DNA of 64,000 nucleotides from Streptomyces sp. NBC_00236. GTDB taxonomy: Bacteria; Actinomycetota; Actinomycetes; Streptomycetales; Streptomycetaceae. This document shows, piece after piece, positions 37,513 through 46,879 of this stretch (the stretch's first letter is position 1; the number at the start of each line of letters is the position of its first letter). A program made the translations under genes and the position numbers. The notes under the pieces are model-generated. The model made no database searches. It was not told the DNA's origin and was given only the letters and a program-made list of their open reading frames with translations. The stretch lies in contig NZ_CP108100.1 in assembly GCF_036195045.1 (NCBI RefSeq), forward strand, positions 186,001-250,000. The letters run 5' to 3'.

Positions 37513-39369
37513 ATGACGGTCCAGCCTGCTGACGGGCTTTCGTTGGCCGCCGAATTCCCTGATCCCGCCCACGAGCAGTGGCAGAGCCTTGTCGAAGGTG
37601 TGCTGCGCAAGTCGGGCAAGGACGTTTCGGGTTCGGCCGCCGAGGAAGCACTGTCCACCACGGTGGAGGACGGGCTCATCACTCGCCCCCTCTACACCTC
37701 GCGCGACGACGCGCCCGATGCCGGTCTCCCGGGCTTCGCCCCCTTCACCCGCGGCAGCACACCGCAGGGAAGTACGGCGGGCGGCTGGGGCGTACGACAG
37801 CGGCACGCGTCGACGGATCCCGTACGGCTCAACGAGGCCCTGCTCGGGGACCTGGAGAACGGCACCACCTCGTTGTGGCTGACCGTCGGGGGCGCTGACG
37901 GCGTGCCCGTCTCCGGCCTGGCGCGGGCACTGGAGGGCGTCCACCTCGATCTGGCACCGCTCGTACTCGACGCCGGGGACGAACTCGACGCCGCAGCCAC
38001 GGAGTTGTTCCGGCTTCATCAGGAGCGCGGCATCCATGCGGACGCGGTGCGCGGCAACCTCGGGGCCGACCCGCTCGGGCAGGCCGCCCGCAGCGGCGCC
38101 GAGGCGGACCTGACGTCCGCCGTGCGCTGGGCGAAGCACTGCGCGGCCGGGTACCCCGGGCTGCGGGCGCTGACCGTCGACGGGCTGCCGTACCACGAGG
38201 CCGGCGGCTCTGCCGCGCAGGAGCTGGGCAGTTCGCTGGCCACGGGCGTCGCCTATCTGCGCGCACTGACCGACGCGGGACTCGGCGTGGACGAGGCCTG
38301 CGCCCAGCTGGAATTCCGGTACGCGGCCACCGCCGACCAGTTCCTGACGATCGCCAAGCTGCGGGCCGCGCGCCGGCTGTGGGCGCGGGTCGCCGAGGTC
38401 TGCGGGGCGCCGGAGGCCGGGGCACAACGCCAGCACGCGGTGACGTCGCCGGTGATGATGACGCGGCGCGATCCGTGGGTGAACATGCTGCGGACCACGC
38501 TGGCCTGCCTGGGCGCCGGCGTCGGTGGCGCCGGTGCCGTGACCGTGCTGCCCTTCGATCACGCGCTGGGCCTCCCCGACGCCTTCGCGCGGCGCATCGC
38601 CCGCAACACGTCGACGATCCTCCTGGAGGAGTCCCATCTGGCCCGGGTCATCGACCCGGCGGGCGGTTCCTGGTACGTGGAACGCCTGACGGACGAACTC
38701 GCCGACGCCGCCTGGGCCTTCTTCCAGGAGATCGAGCGGGCCGGCGGTCAGGCCGCGGCGCTCGGCTCGGGCATGGTCGCGGACCGGATCGCCGCCACCT
38801 GGGCCGCCCGCAGCAAGGATCTGGCGCGGCGCAAGGAGCCGATCACCGGTGTGAGCGAGTTCCCGCAGCTCGCGGAACGCGCGGTGGAGCGCGAGCCGGT
38901 GCCGTCGGGCGCCACCAGGGGTGGTCTCCCGGTGGTCCGCCGCGACGAGGCCTTCGAGGCGCTGCGCGCCCGTTCGGACGCCCATCTGGCGGCGACCGGT
39001 GCCCGGCCGCGGGTCTTCATCGCCGCGCTCGGCCCCGCCTCGGCACACACCGCGCGCGCCGCGTTCGCCGCCAACCTGTTCCAGGCGGGTGGCATCGAAC
39101 CCGTCCACGAGCCGGTCCGGGTCGACGCCTCGTCGGCCGCCGCCGCTCTCGCCGCCTCGGGCACGGACGTGGTCTGTCTGTGCTCCAGTGACGCGCTCTA
39201 CGCCGAACAGGCCGGCGACATCGCCGAAGCGCTCGTCTCGGCCGGTGCGCAGCGGGTGTACCTGGCGGGGCGGCCCGCTGCGTACCCGGGTGTCGACGAG
39301 TACGTCTTCGCCGGGTGCGACGTGGTGGCCGTCCTCTCCTCCGTTCTCGACCGTATGGGTGTGGCGTAA
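37513..39369 (+). CDS. mutA: methylmalonyl-CoA mutase small (beta) subunit
   Basis: A 618-residue protein homologous to the large subunit over the TIM-barrel region ([10 protein letters not shown], then [23 protein letters not shown] and [26 protein letters not shown]) but without the cobalamin-binding D-x-H-x-x-G; the C-terminal B12 domain is degenerate ([11 protein letters not shown]). This is the non-catalytic alpha/beta partner in the heterodimer that rearranges methylmalonyl-CoA and succinyl-CoA, supplying precursors for polyketides or catabolising propionyl-CoA. Start ATG with candidate leaderless promoter. It overlaps the next start (TAATG), so MutA and MutB are made together. Confidence 0.95.
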   Translation: MTVQPADGLSLAAEFPDPAHEQWQSLVEGVLRKSGKDVSGSAAEEALSTTVEDGLITRPLYTSRDDAPDAGLPGFAPFTRGSTPQGSTAGGWGVRQRHASTDPVRLNEALLGDLENGTTSLWLTVGGADGVPVSGLARALEGVHLDLAPLVLDAGDELDAAATELFRLHQERGIHADAVRGNLGADPLGQAARSGAEADLTSAVRWAKHCAAGYPGLRALTVDGLPYHEAGGSAAQELGSSLATGVAYLRALTDAGLGVDEACAQLEFRYAATADQFLTIAKLRAARRLWARVAEVCGAPEAGAQRQHAVTSPVMMTRRDPWVNMLRTTLACLGAGVGGAGAVTVLPFDHALGLPDAFARRIARNTSTILLEESHLARVIDPAGGSWYVERLTDELADAAWAFFQEIERAGGQAAALGSGMVADRIAATWAARSKDLARRKEPITGVSEFPQLAERAVEREPVPSGATRGGLPVVRRDEAFEALRARSDAHLAATGARPRVFIAALGPASAHTARAAFAANLFQAGGIEPVHEPVRVDASSAAAALAASGTDVVCLCSSDALYAEQAGDIAEALVSAGAQRVYLAGRPAAYPGVDEYVFAGCDVVAVLSSVLDRMGVA

Positions 39370-41570
39370 TGCGGATCCCCGACTTCTCCGACATCGAGCT
39401 CGGGCCGGGCGGCGGCGCCGAGGTGACCGAGGACCAGTGGCGTGCCGCGGTCAAGGAGTCCTCCGGGACCTCCGACAACGACCTGCTGTGGGAGACCCCC
39501 GAAGGCATCGCGGTCAAGCCGCTCTACACCGGCCAGGACCTGGAGGGCATCGACTTCCTCGGGACGTACCCGGGGGTGGCGCCGTATCTGCGGGGTCCGT
39601 ACCCGACGATGTACGTCAACCAGCCCTGGACGATCCGGCAGTACGCGGGCTTCTCCACCGCCGAGGAGTCCAACGCCTTCTACCGCCGTAACCTCGCGGC
39701 CGGGCAGAAGGGTCTGTCGGTCGCCTTCGACCTGCCGACCCACCGCGGCTACGACAGCGACCACCCGCGGGTGACCGGTGACGTCGGCATGGCCGGTGTC
39801 GCGATCGACTCGATCTACGACATGCGCCAGTTGTTCGACGGCATCCCGCTGGACAAGATGTCCGTGTCGATGACGATGAACGGCGCCGTGCTGCCCGTCC
39901 TCGCGTTGTACATCGTGGCCGCCGAGGAACAGGGCGTACCGCCCGAGAAGCTGGCCGGGACCATTCAGAACGACATTCTGAAGGAGTTCATGGTCCGCAA
40001 CACGTACATCTATCCGCCGAAGCCCTCGATGCGGATCATCTCCGACATCTTCTCGTACACCTCGCAGAAGATGCCGCGCTACAACTCGATCTCCATTTCC
40101 GGCTACCACATCCAGGAGGCCGGGGCCACGGCCGACCTGGAGCTCGCGTACACCCTGGCCGACGGGGTGGAGTACCTGCGCGCCGGACGCGACGCCGGCC
40201 TCGACGTCGACGCGTTCGCACCTCGGCTGTCGTTCTTCTGGGCGATCGGCATGAACTTCTTCATGGAGGTGGCCAAGCTCCGGGCGGCCAGGCTGCTGTG
40301 GGCCAAGCTGGTCAGGGAGTTCGAGCCGAAGAACGCCAAGTCCCTGTCGCTGCGCACCCATTCACAGACGTCTGGGTGGTCGCTGACCGCGCAGGACGTG
40401 TTCAACAACGTCACCCGCACCTGTGTGGAGGCGATGGCCGCGACCCAGGGACACACGCAGTCACTGCACACCAACGCCCTCGACGAGGCGCTCGCCCTGC
40501 CCACCGACTTCTCGGCCCGCATCGCCCGCAACACCCAGCTGCTGCTCCAGCAGGAGTCCGGCACGGGACGGGTCATCGACCCGTGGGGCGGCAGCGCGTA
40601 CGTGGAGAAGCTCACCTACGACCTGGCGCGTCGGGCCTGGCAGCACATCGAGGAGGTCGAGGCGGCGGGCGGCATGGCCAAGGCCATCGACGCCGGCATC
40701 CCCAAGCTCCGTATCGAGGAGGCGGCGGCCCGCACCCAGGCCCGCATCGACTCCGGACGCCAGCCCGTCATCGGCGTCAACAAGTACCGCGTCGAGACCG
40801 ACGAGAAGATCGACGTGCTCAAGGTCGACAACTCCTCCGTGCGCACCCAGCAGCTGGAGAAACTGCGCCGGCTGCGCGAGGAGCGCGACGAACAGGTCTG
40901 CCAGGACGCGCTGCGCGCGCTGACGGAGGCAGCCGGACGGGAGCCGGGTCCCGGTCTTGAGGGCAACCTGCTGGCCCTGGCTGTCGACGCGGCACGGGCG
41001 ATGGCGACCGTGGGCGAGATCTCGGACGCCCTGGAGAAGGTGTACGGCCGGCATGCGGGCCAGATCCGTACGATCTCCGGTGTGTACCGCAACGAGGCAG
41101 GGGAGTCGCCGTCCGTGGACCGTACCCGCGCGCTGGTCGACGCGTTCGAGGAGGCGGAGGGACGCCGGCCGCGGATCCTGGTCGCCAAGATGGGCCAGGA
41201 CGGTCACGACCGCGGCCAGAAGGTGATCGCGACCGCCTTCGCCGACCTGGGCTTTGACGTGGACGTCGGCCCGCTGTTCCAGACGCCGGGCGAGGTCGCC
41301 CGGCAGGCGGTCGAGGCGGACGTCCACATCGTGGGCGTCTCCTCCCTGGCCGCCGGCCACCTCACGCTCGTACCCGCGCTTCGCGCGGAGCTCGCCGCCG
41401 AGGGCCGTGAGGACATCATGATCGTGGTGGGCGGGGTGATCCCGCCGCAGGACGTCGACGCGCTGCACGAGGCGGGCGCGGCAGCGGTGTTCCCGCCGGG
41501 AACGGTGATCCCGGACGCGGCCCACGATCTGGTGACGCGGCTCGGTGCCTCACTCGGTCACGAGCTGTGA
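39369..41570 (+). CDS. mutB: methylmalonyl-CoA mutase large (alpha) subunit
   Basis: A 733-residue coenzyme B12 enzyme. The barrel has the substrate-channel segment [20 protein letters not shown] and the [12 protein letters not shown] block; the cobalamin domain carries [10 protein letters not shown] with the Co-ligating His at about residue 613, then the [13 protein letters not shown] and [10 protein letters not shown] loops. It isomerises (R)-methylmalonyl-CoA to succinyl-CoA with MutA. ATG overlaps the mutA stop by one base. The meaB gene follows 12 bp later, completing the usual actinobacterial operon; an epimerase gene is not in the window. Confidence 0.97.
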   Translation: MRIPDFSDIELGPGGGAEVTEDQWRAAVKESSGTSDNDLLWETPEGIAVKPLYTGQDLEGIDFLGTYPGVAPYLRGPYPTMYVNQPWTIRQYAGFSTAEESNAFYRRNLAAGQKGLSVAFDLPTHRGYDSDHPRVTGDVGMAGVAIDSIYDMRQLFDGIPLDKMSVSMTMNGAVLPVLALYIVAAEEQGVPPEKLAGTIQNDILKEFMVRNTYIYPPKPSMRIISDIFSYTSQKMPRYNSISISGYHIQEAGATADLELAYTLADGVEYLRAGRDAGLDVDAFAPRLSFFWAIGMNFFMEVAKLRAARLLWAKLVREFEPKNAKSLSLRTHSQTSGWSLTAQDVFNNVTRTCVEAMAATQGHTQSLHTNALDEALALPTDFSARIARNTQLLLQQESGTGRVIDPWGGSAYVEKLTYDLARRAWQHIEEVEAAGGMAKAIDAGIPKLRIEEAAARTQARIDSGRQPVIGVNKYRVETDEKIDVLKVDNSSVRTQQLEKLRRLREERDEQVCQDALRALTEAAGREPGPGLEGNLLALAVDAARAMATVGEISDALEKVYGRHAGQIRTISGVYRNEAGESPSVDRTRALVDAFEEAEGRRPRILVAKMGQDGHDRGQKVIATAFADLGFDVDVGPLFQTPGEVARQAVEADVHIVGVSSLAAGHLTLVPALRAELAAEGREDIMIVVGGVIPPQDVDALHEAGAAAVFPPGTVIPDAAHDLVTRLGASLGHEL

Positions 41571-41582
41571 GCCGCTGAACCG

Positions 41583-42596
41583 ATGGCTCCGAAGATCGAT
41601 CTCGACAGCTACGTGAAGGGCGTACTCGACGGGAAGCGCGCACACATCGCGCGCGCCATCACCCTCGTGGAGTCCACCCGCCCCGATCACCGGGCGCTGG
41701 CCCAGCGGTTGCTGCGCGAACTGCTGCCGCACTCGGGCAAGGCCCGCCGCATCGGCATCAGCGGGGTGCCCGGGGTCGGCAAGTCCACGTTCATCGACGC
41801 ACTCGGCACGATGCTCACCGGGCTCGGGCACCGGGTCGCGGTGCTTGCCGTGGACCCGTCCTCCAGCCGTACCGGCGGCTCCATCCTGGGCGACAAGACC
41901 AGGATGGAGCGGCTCGCGGTGGACCCGGCTGCGTTCGTCCGCCCCTCCCCCACCGCCGGCACGCTGGGCGGGGTCGCGAAGGCGACCCGCGAGTCGATCG
42001 TGGTGATGGAGGCGGCGGGCTACGACGTGGTGCTGGTGGAGACGGTCGGCGTCGGCCAGTCGGAGACCGCTGTCGCCAACATGGTCGACACGTTTCTGCT
42101 GCTGACGCTGGCACGCACCGGTGACCAGCTCCAGGGCATCAAGAAGGGTGTGCTGGAGCTGGCGGACGCCATCGCCGTGAACAAGGCCGACGGGCCGCAC
42201 GAGCGCGATGCCCGCTCGGCGGCGCGTGAACTGGCGGGTGCGCTCCGACTGATGCACCCGGTGGACGCGGCGTGGACCCCGCCGGTGCTGACCTGCAGCG
42301 CCCGGGAGTCCAGCGGTCTGGACACCTTGTGGGAGCGGCTGGAGCAGCACCGGACCCTGCTCGAATCGACGGGGCGGCTCGCGGCCAAGCGCAGCGAGCA
42401 GCAGGTCGACTGGACCTGGACCATGGTGCGGGACGACCTGTTGGACGGCCTGCGCAGTCATCCGGGGGTGCGCGCGCTCGCGCCGGAGCTCGAACTGCGC
42501 GTACGGGAGGGCTCGTTGCCTGCCACGCTGGCCGCCGAACAGATCCTGGAGGTGTTCCGGGGGCCGGGTCCGGCGACCGGGCGCGCAATTCCCTAG
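41583..42596 (+). CDS. meaB: MeaB/ArgK-type GTPase chaperone of methylmalonyl-CoA mutase
   Basis: A 337-residue G3E-like P-loop GTPase: Walker A GVPGVGKST (about 61-69), the switch segment DPSSSRTGGSILGDKTRM, ETVGVGQSE and NKADG base specificity motif. MeaB gates adenosylcobalamin delivery to and protects the mutase from inactivation. ATG is 12 bp after mutB, with a GAGC-type site. The TAG stop at 42594 shares three bases with the opposite-strand GNAT stop, a fully overlapped convergent end. Confidence 0.95.
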   Translation: MAPKIDLDSYVKGVLDGKRAHIARAITLVESTRPDHRALAQRLLRELLPHSGKARRIGISGVPGVGKSTFIDALGTMLTGLGHRVAVLAVDPSSSRTGGSILGDKTRMERLAVDPAAFVRPSPTAGTLGGVAKATRESIVVMEAAGYDVVLVETVGVGQSETAVANMVDTFLLLTLARTGDQLQGIKKGVLELADAIAVNKADGPHERDARSAARELAGALRLMHPVDAAWTPPVLTCSARESSGLDTLWERLEQHRTLLESTGRLAAKRSEQQVDWTWTMVRDDLLDGLRSHPGVRALAPELELRVREGSLPATLAAEQILEVFRGPGPATGRAIP

Positions 42597-43474
42597 AGGT
42601 CGAACTGGTACTCGTACGAACGGTGCGTCGGCTCGTATCCGAACGCGTCGTTGATGCGCCGCATGTACGTGTTGCTGTCGGCGGTGTCCGCGAGCAGGCC
42701 GCCCAGGTCCGGGTGGCGCTCGCGGGCCCCGAGGATGGCCGCGGCCTTCATCCACCGGGCGAGGCCGTGGCCCCGGTGCTCGGGCAGGACGCCCGTCCCG
42801 TAGTGCTGCCCGTCGCCCTGTCCGTCACCGGGCACGACGAGTTCGGTGAAGCCCGCGATCGACCCGTCGGTCTCGTCGACGGCGGCCACCGTGTGAAGGT
42901 GGTCGCCGCGGTCCGTGACGGCCCGCGCGACGGCCCTGACCCGGTCGACGTCCCAGGCCACGGTGCCGTAGTCGGTGTCGTCCATGGGCATGTCGTCCAT
43001 GGCGCGACGCGACGCGGCGAACGTGTGCGCCAGCGGTTCCGGGACGATGCCGTCCCAGGATTCCAGCCGGTAGCCCGGATGCTGTTCCCGGGTGACGGCG
43101 GTCAGGGCCGCGGTGTCCACCTTTCCCAGCACGAGCCGGGCGTAGGCGAGGGCGAGGACCCTGCGCACCCCCCTGGCCTGCAGGAACAGGTCTCCCGGGG
43201 TGCCGGCCTCGGTCTGCGCGACGACGGAACGCCGACCGTGCTCCCTGGCTCCCCGGACCGCCGCGTCGAGCAGCTGGGAGCCGGTGCCCTTCCGGCGTTC
43301 CACCGGGTGCACGTGGAGTTCCAGCTCGGCGAGGTGGTCCTGGCCCTCCCGGGTGAAGACCCGGAGGAACGCCGATCCGACGGGCGCACCCGCCTCGTCG
43401 GACGCCAGCCACGCCAGACGGTAGTCGTTGGCTCCGCGATCGGGATCGGTCAGGGCGGTCAGGTGTATCGGCAA
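42593..43474 (-). CDS. tandem-GNAT N-acetyltransferase
   Basis: A 293-residue protein with two GNAT modules: the first has LELHVHPVERRKGTGSQLLD, the second GTGVLPEHRGHGLARWMKAA (the R/Q-x-x-G-x-G/A acetyl-CoA loop twice) and a terminal DAFGYEPTHRSYEY. Such double GNATs include aminoglycoside- and mycothiol-type acyltransferases (the mycothiol synthase MshD is one), but this one is not clearly MshD. I favour the TTG at 43474 with GGAG 5-6 nt upstream; an ATG 32 codons upstream is open but overlaps non-coding-looking sequence. Its stop overlaps the meaB stop on the other strand. Confidence 0.75.
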   Translation of the reverse strand: MPIHLTALTDPDRGANDYRLAWLASDEAGAPVGSAFLRVFTREGQDHLAELELHVHPVERRKGTGSQLLDAAVRGAREHGRRSVVAQTEAGTPGDLFLQARGVRRVLALAYARLVLGKVDTAALTAVTREQHPGYRLESWDGIVPEPLAHTFAASRRAMDDMPMDDTDYGTVAWDVDRVRAVARAVTDRGDHLHTVAAVDETDGSIAGFTELVVPGDGQGDGQHYGTGVLPEHRGHGLARWMKAAAILGARERHPDLGGLLADTADSNTYMRRINDAFGYEPTHRSYEYQFDL

Positions 43475-43824
43475 GGTGACTCCGGAGTCGGGAGGGGAAC
43501 GGCCCGGAGTACGAAACCACCCCCCGCTCCCCCACCGCAACGGGGTTGTCCGCAGCACATCGGCCACCACCGGCCGACGGCCGTGCTACATTGCAATCGG
43601 TACATGTGCATGCCTCTCATTCAGGCTCCGGTACCGATTCACCTTCAGCACGCCGATGCGCCCGTCCTCCGCGACCGGCGATCCGGCTTCATCGCATTGA
43701 TTCCCTCGGTCCGGCACGGGCTCTCGCCCACCGGCCTTTCCTGCCCGTCGTCCGGGGCGTGAGATCTCCGCCCCCGTCTCAGCCGGGCCCCTTCATTCGC
43801 ATGTCCGCGAAAGGACCACCCCGC
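43475..43824. other. rho leader and GNAT upstream region
   Basis: This 350-bp spacer between the divergent GNAT and rho genes is unusually long and holds a structured element (43595-43639, listed separately) and a C-rich, G-poor stretch at about 43770-43800. No convincing gene is seen. The frame stays open upstream of the rho ATG, but it lacks a ribosome site and looks fortuitous. Confidence 0.55.
43595..43639 (+). promoter_or_regulatory. structured element in the rho leader
   Basis: AATCGGTAC (43595-43603) and GTACCGATT (43631-43639) can form a 9-bp stem enclosing an inner GCCT/AGGC mini-hairpin (43612-43615 with 43623-43626). It is about 190 bp before the rho ATG. Rho autoregulates in other bacteria by attenuation within the leader, so a regulatory role is reasonable but inferred. 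Confidence 0.5.
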
Positions 43825-44976
43825 ATGACCACCACACTCGAACACCCCGTCACCACCACACTCGATCATCCCGTCACCACCGCTGCCGCCGCCGGCATCC
43901 TCGATCTCACACAGCAGGGGCACGGCTCCCTGCGCACCGCCGGCGGCCACCCCGCCCCCGGGGACGTACAGGTCACCGCGGCACTCATCCGCAAGTACGG
44001 CCTGCGCAAGGGCGATGTCGTCGAGGGCGCCTGCGAGCGTCCCCGCGCCCTGAGCGCCGTCGCACGCGTCAACGGGCTGCCCCCGCAGTCGCTGCGCGGC
44101 CGCCCGCACTTCCGCGACCTCACCCCGCTCCACCCCCGGCAGCGGCTGCACCTGGAAACACCGTCCGGCGGCCCCTCGACCCGCATCGTCGATCTGGTCG
44201 CCCCGATCGGCAAGGGACAGCGCGGGCTGATCGTCGCACCGCCCAGGACCGGCAAGACGGTTCTCCTCCAGCAGATCGCCGCCGCCGTCGCCGAGAACCA
44301 CCCCGAGTCCCATCTGATGGTGGTACTCCTCGACGAACGCCCCGAGGAGGTCACCGACATGCGCCGCTCGGTGCGCGGCGAGGTCTACGCCTCCACCTTC
44401 GACCGGCCCGCCAAGGAACACATCGCCCTCGCGGATCTCGCCCTCGAACGGGCCAAGCGGCTCGTCGAGCAGGGCCGCGACGTCGTCATCCTGCTGGACT
44501 CGCTCACCCGGCTCTGCCGGGCCCACAACAACGCCGCGGGCAACGGCGGACGCACCCTCAGCGGCGGCGTGGACGCTGCCGCGCTGACCGGCCCCAAGCG
44601 GCTCTTCGGTGCCGCACGCCTCACCGAGGAGGCGGGCTCGCTGACCATTCTGGCCACGGCGCTCGTCGAGACCGGGTCCCGGGCGGACGAGTACTTCTTC
44701 GAGGAGCTGAAGGGCACCGGCAACATGGAGCTGCGGCTCGACCGCTCACTGGCCGAGAAGCGGATCCACCCGGCGGTGAACATCGCCGCCTCCGGCACCC
44801 GCCGCGACGAACTCCTCGTTCCGGCCGATACGTTGACCGCCGTACGAGGACTGCGCCGAGCCCTGCACTCCAGGGACGCCCAGACGTCCCTGGAGACGCT
44901 GCTGGACCGGATCAGGAACACCGGGGACAACGCCGCGTTCCTGCGCCTGATCCGCACCACTGTCCCGTCGGCCTGA
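43825..44976 (+). CDS. rho: short Rho transcription termination factor paralogue
   Basis: A 383-residue hexameric helicase. It keeps the RNA-binding cold-shock domain (about 45-110), Walker A PPRTGKT with Lys144, Walker B LLDSLTRL, the Q-loop region with RTLSGGVDAAAL, and the R-loop GTGNMELRLDRSLAEKR. It lacks the helical Rho-N domain and the long basic N-terminal insertion usual in actinobacterial Rho (often over 600 residues). The first 17 residues contain a near-perfect tandem 8-mer TTTLEHPV/TTTLDHPV encoded by a 24-bp DNA repeat (43828-43875). ATG at 43825 has AAAGGA 9 nt upstream. Not in the usual thrB-prfA context, so probably a second copy. Confidence 0.9.
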   Translation: MTTTLEHPVTTTLDHPVTTAAAAGILDLTQQGHGSLRTAGGHPAPGDVQVTAALIRKYGLRKGDVVEGACERPRALSAVARVNGLPPQSLRGRPHFRDLTPLHPRQRLHLETPSGGPSTRIVDLVAPIGKGQRGLIVAPPRTGKTVLLQQIAAAVAENHPESHLMVVLLDERPEEVTDMRRSVRGEVYASTFDRPAKEHIALADLALERAKRLVEQGRDVVILLDSLTRLCRAHNNAAGNGGRTLSGGVDAAALTGPKRLFGAARLTEEAGSLTILATALVETGSRADEYFFEELKGTGNMELRLDRSLAEKRIHPAVNIAASGTRRDELLVPADTLTAVRGLRRALHSRDAQTSLETLLDRIRNTGDNAAFLRLIRTTVPSA

Positions 44977-45005
44977 CGGGCCCCGGCTCCGGCCCCGGGC
45001 CCGGC

Positions 45006-46370
45006 TCACTTCATCCGGGCGTTCAGCGAGGCCGTGTGCTCGCGGACCTGCTCCGGGGTGAGATAACTGTCCGTGTACTCGAAGTCCCGCAGGGTCGCGG
45101 GCTTGCGGGACTGGAATCCGGTACGGACGAAGTCGTCGCCCGCCGCCGCGTTGATCAGCCAGTTGGCCATGACGCGGGCCTTGGCCACATTGGTCCGCAA
45201 CGCCGACCAGTGGTAGCCACGGGCCACCGCCTGGGCCGTGATGCCGTGCATCTCGATGCCGAGCGGCTTGGACACGGCGTCCTTGCCACCGAGGTCCACG
45301 ACGAGTCCGAGGTCCTTGTGGACGTACGGGCGCATCGGCTGGTGCCGGAGCGTCGCCAGCAGGTTGTCGGCGAGCCTGCGGCCCTGACGCATCGCGTGCT
45401 GGGCGGTGGGCGGGCAGACCGCTCCGTCGCCCTTGACGAGGTCCGGTACGGCCGCCACGTCCCCGAGGGCGAACATGCCGTCGTAGCCGGGCAGGTTCAT
45501 CTCGGGGGTCACCGCCAGCCTCCCGCGCACCGTCTCCGCGTCGAAGGTGGTGACGAGCGGGCTCGCGGTGACACCGGCCGTCCAGATCAGCGTGCGGCAG
45601 GGCAGTACCCGGCCGTCGGTGAACGTCACCTTGTCGGCGCCCGCCTCCGCGATCGAGACGCCCAGCGACACCTCGATGCCGCGTTCACGCAGCACCTTCA
45701 GCGCGCTCTCGCCCAGCTTGTCACCCAGTTCGGGCATCAGCTTCGGGGCGATGTCGATGAGATGCCACTTGATCAGCTTCGGGTCGAGCCGGGGGTAGTG
45801 CCGCACCGCGTTGCTGGTGAGGCGCTGGAGGCAGGCAGCCGTCTCGGTTCCCGCGTAGCCGCCGCCGACCACCACGAACTGCAGCCGGGAGGCCCGCTCC
45901 TCCTCGTCGCTGCTGGCGTCGGCGAGGTCGAGCTGGGCGATCACGTGGTCACGTACGTACGCCGCCTCGGCCAGCGTCTTCATGCCGCGGGCGTTGTCGA
46001 GCAGTCCGGGAATGTCGAAGGTGCGGGTGACGCTGCCCGGGCTGAGCACGATGTAGTCGTACGGCTCGTGGACGACCTCGTCGGTGATCTTGCGGATGAC
46101 GCAGACCTTCGCCTTGGGGTCCACTCCGATGGCCCCGCCGGGAATGATGCGGGTGCGGTGCCGGCTGCTCCGTCGCAGTGACACCGCGACCGACTGCGGG
46201 GTGAGGACGCCGGAGGCGACCTGCGGCAACAGGGGCAGATAGAGCTGGTACGAGAACGGCGCGACGAGCACGATGTCCGCTTCGCCCGGGCGGAGCCCGC
46301 GCTCCAGACGGCGTACGCACTCGACCCCGGCGAATCCGGCTCCGACAACGAGAATCCTGGGTCGTGCCAC
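45006..46370 (-). CDS. ndh: type II NADH:quinone oxidoreductase
   Basis: A 454-residue FAD enzyme: ILVVGAGFAGVECVRRL (FAD loop, about 6-20), VVVGGGYAGTETAACL (NADH loop, about 167), and GMFALGDVAAVPD FAD-ribose motif. Single-subunit non-proton-pumping NADH dehydrogenases feed electrons into the quinone pool. No membrane helix is predicted, but a C-terminal amphipathic region (ALRTNVAKARVMANWLINAAAGDDF) probably anchors it to the membrane. GTG start with AAGGGA about 9 nt upstream. It converges with rho, stops 29 bp apart. Confidence 0.9.
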   Translation of the reverse strand: MARPRILVVGAGFAGVECVRRLERGLRPGEADIVLVAPFSYQLYLPLLPQVASGVLTPQSVAVSLRRSSRHRTRIIPGGAIGVDPKAKVCVIRKITDEVVHEPYDYIVLSPGSVTRTFDIPGLLDNARGMKTLAEAAYVRDHVIAQLDLADASSDEEERASRLQFVVVGGGYAGTETAACLQRLTSNAVRHYPRLDPKLIKWHLIDIAPKLMPELGDKLGESALKVLRERGIEVSLGVSIAEAGADKVTFTDGRVLPCRTLIWTAGVTASPLVTTFDAETVRGRLAVTPEMNLPGYDGMFALGDVAAVPDLVKGDGAVCPPTAQHAMRQGRRLADNLLATLRHQPMRPYVHKDLGLVVDLGGKDAVSKPLGIEMHGITAQAVARGYHWSALRTNVAKARVMANWLINAAAGDDFVRTGFQSRKPATLRDFEYTDSYLTPEQVREHTASLNARMK

Positions 46371-46505
46371 AGTGTTCGTCCCTTCTCGGGGTCTGCACGG
46401 TCATCCGTTCGCCTGCCCCGTCACACGCGCCCGTCACCTCTCATCTTCACGAGACGGGCGCGAGTCCGCCTGCTGAGCGGGCAGAACGGACGACCCCGGT
46501 CCGGG

Positions 46506-46850
46506 TCATCTGGCCAGGAACGTCCAGGCGGTACAGGCGCCTCCCGCCGTACTCGCGACCACCGCGGCGGCGACGCAGCGCGCCCTGAGCCTGCGATATC
46601 GCTCGCTGTACTCGCCGCGCAGCTCGGCGGCCCGGACCGAGACGCGCACGAGCATCGCCCGCGAGGCGGCGGTCCGGTCCGCCGTGTAGACCCGTTCCAC
46701 GTCCTCGCGCTGGGCCGTCGTCAGCCATGGAAGTCCGTCCGTGAAGCGACGGGCCCGCCGGCGGGCGTCCTCGACCTCGGCGTTCCACAGCAGATAGCCC
46801 TCCATCTGGGCCAGTCCGCGGGCGGCGTCCTTGTCGCGGTCGGAACCCAT
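46506..46850 (-). CDS. hypothetical protein with C-terminal membrane helix
   Basis: A 114-residue protein with a charged helical body (AQMEGYLLWNAEVEDARRRA, then TAQREDVERVYTADRTAASR) and a single C-terminal hydrophobic segment CVAAAVVASTAGGACTAWTF, so tail-anchored. ATG at 46850 has AGGAGAAG about 5 nt upstream; a GTG 11 codons earlier overlaps the ctaD stop and would also be possible. It is just downstream of ctaD in the same direction and could belong to the cytochrome oxidase unit. Family not recognised. Confidence 0.65.
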   Translation of the reverse strand: MGSDRDKDAARGLAQMEGYLLWNAEVEDARRRARRFTDGLPWLTTAQREDVERVYTADRTAASRAMLVRVSVRAAELRGEYSERYRRLRARCVAAAVVASTAGGACTAWTFLAR

Positions 46851-46879
46851 GCGCTTCTCCTCTCCGCCGGCCGTCCTGC

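Noticed and set aside
43546..43824. N-terminal extension of Rho upstream of the ATG at 43825
   Set aside because: In-frame but lacks a ribosome site, contains the structured element and reads as Pro/Ser/Arg text; the ATG at 43825 has AAAGGA upstream.
43825..44976. Rho as resistance gene of a bicyclomycin biosynthetic cluster
   Set aside because: No cyclodipeptide synthase, oxygenase or P450 genes are nearby; only an inference on tolerance is kept.
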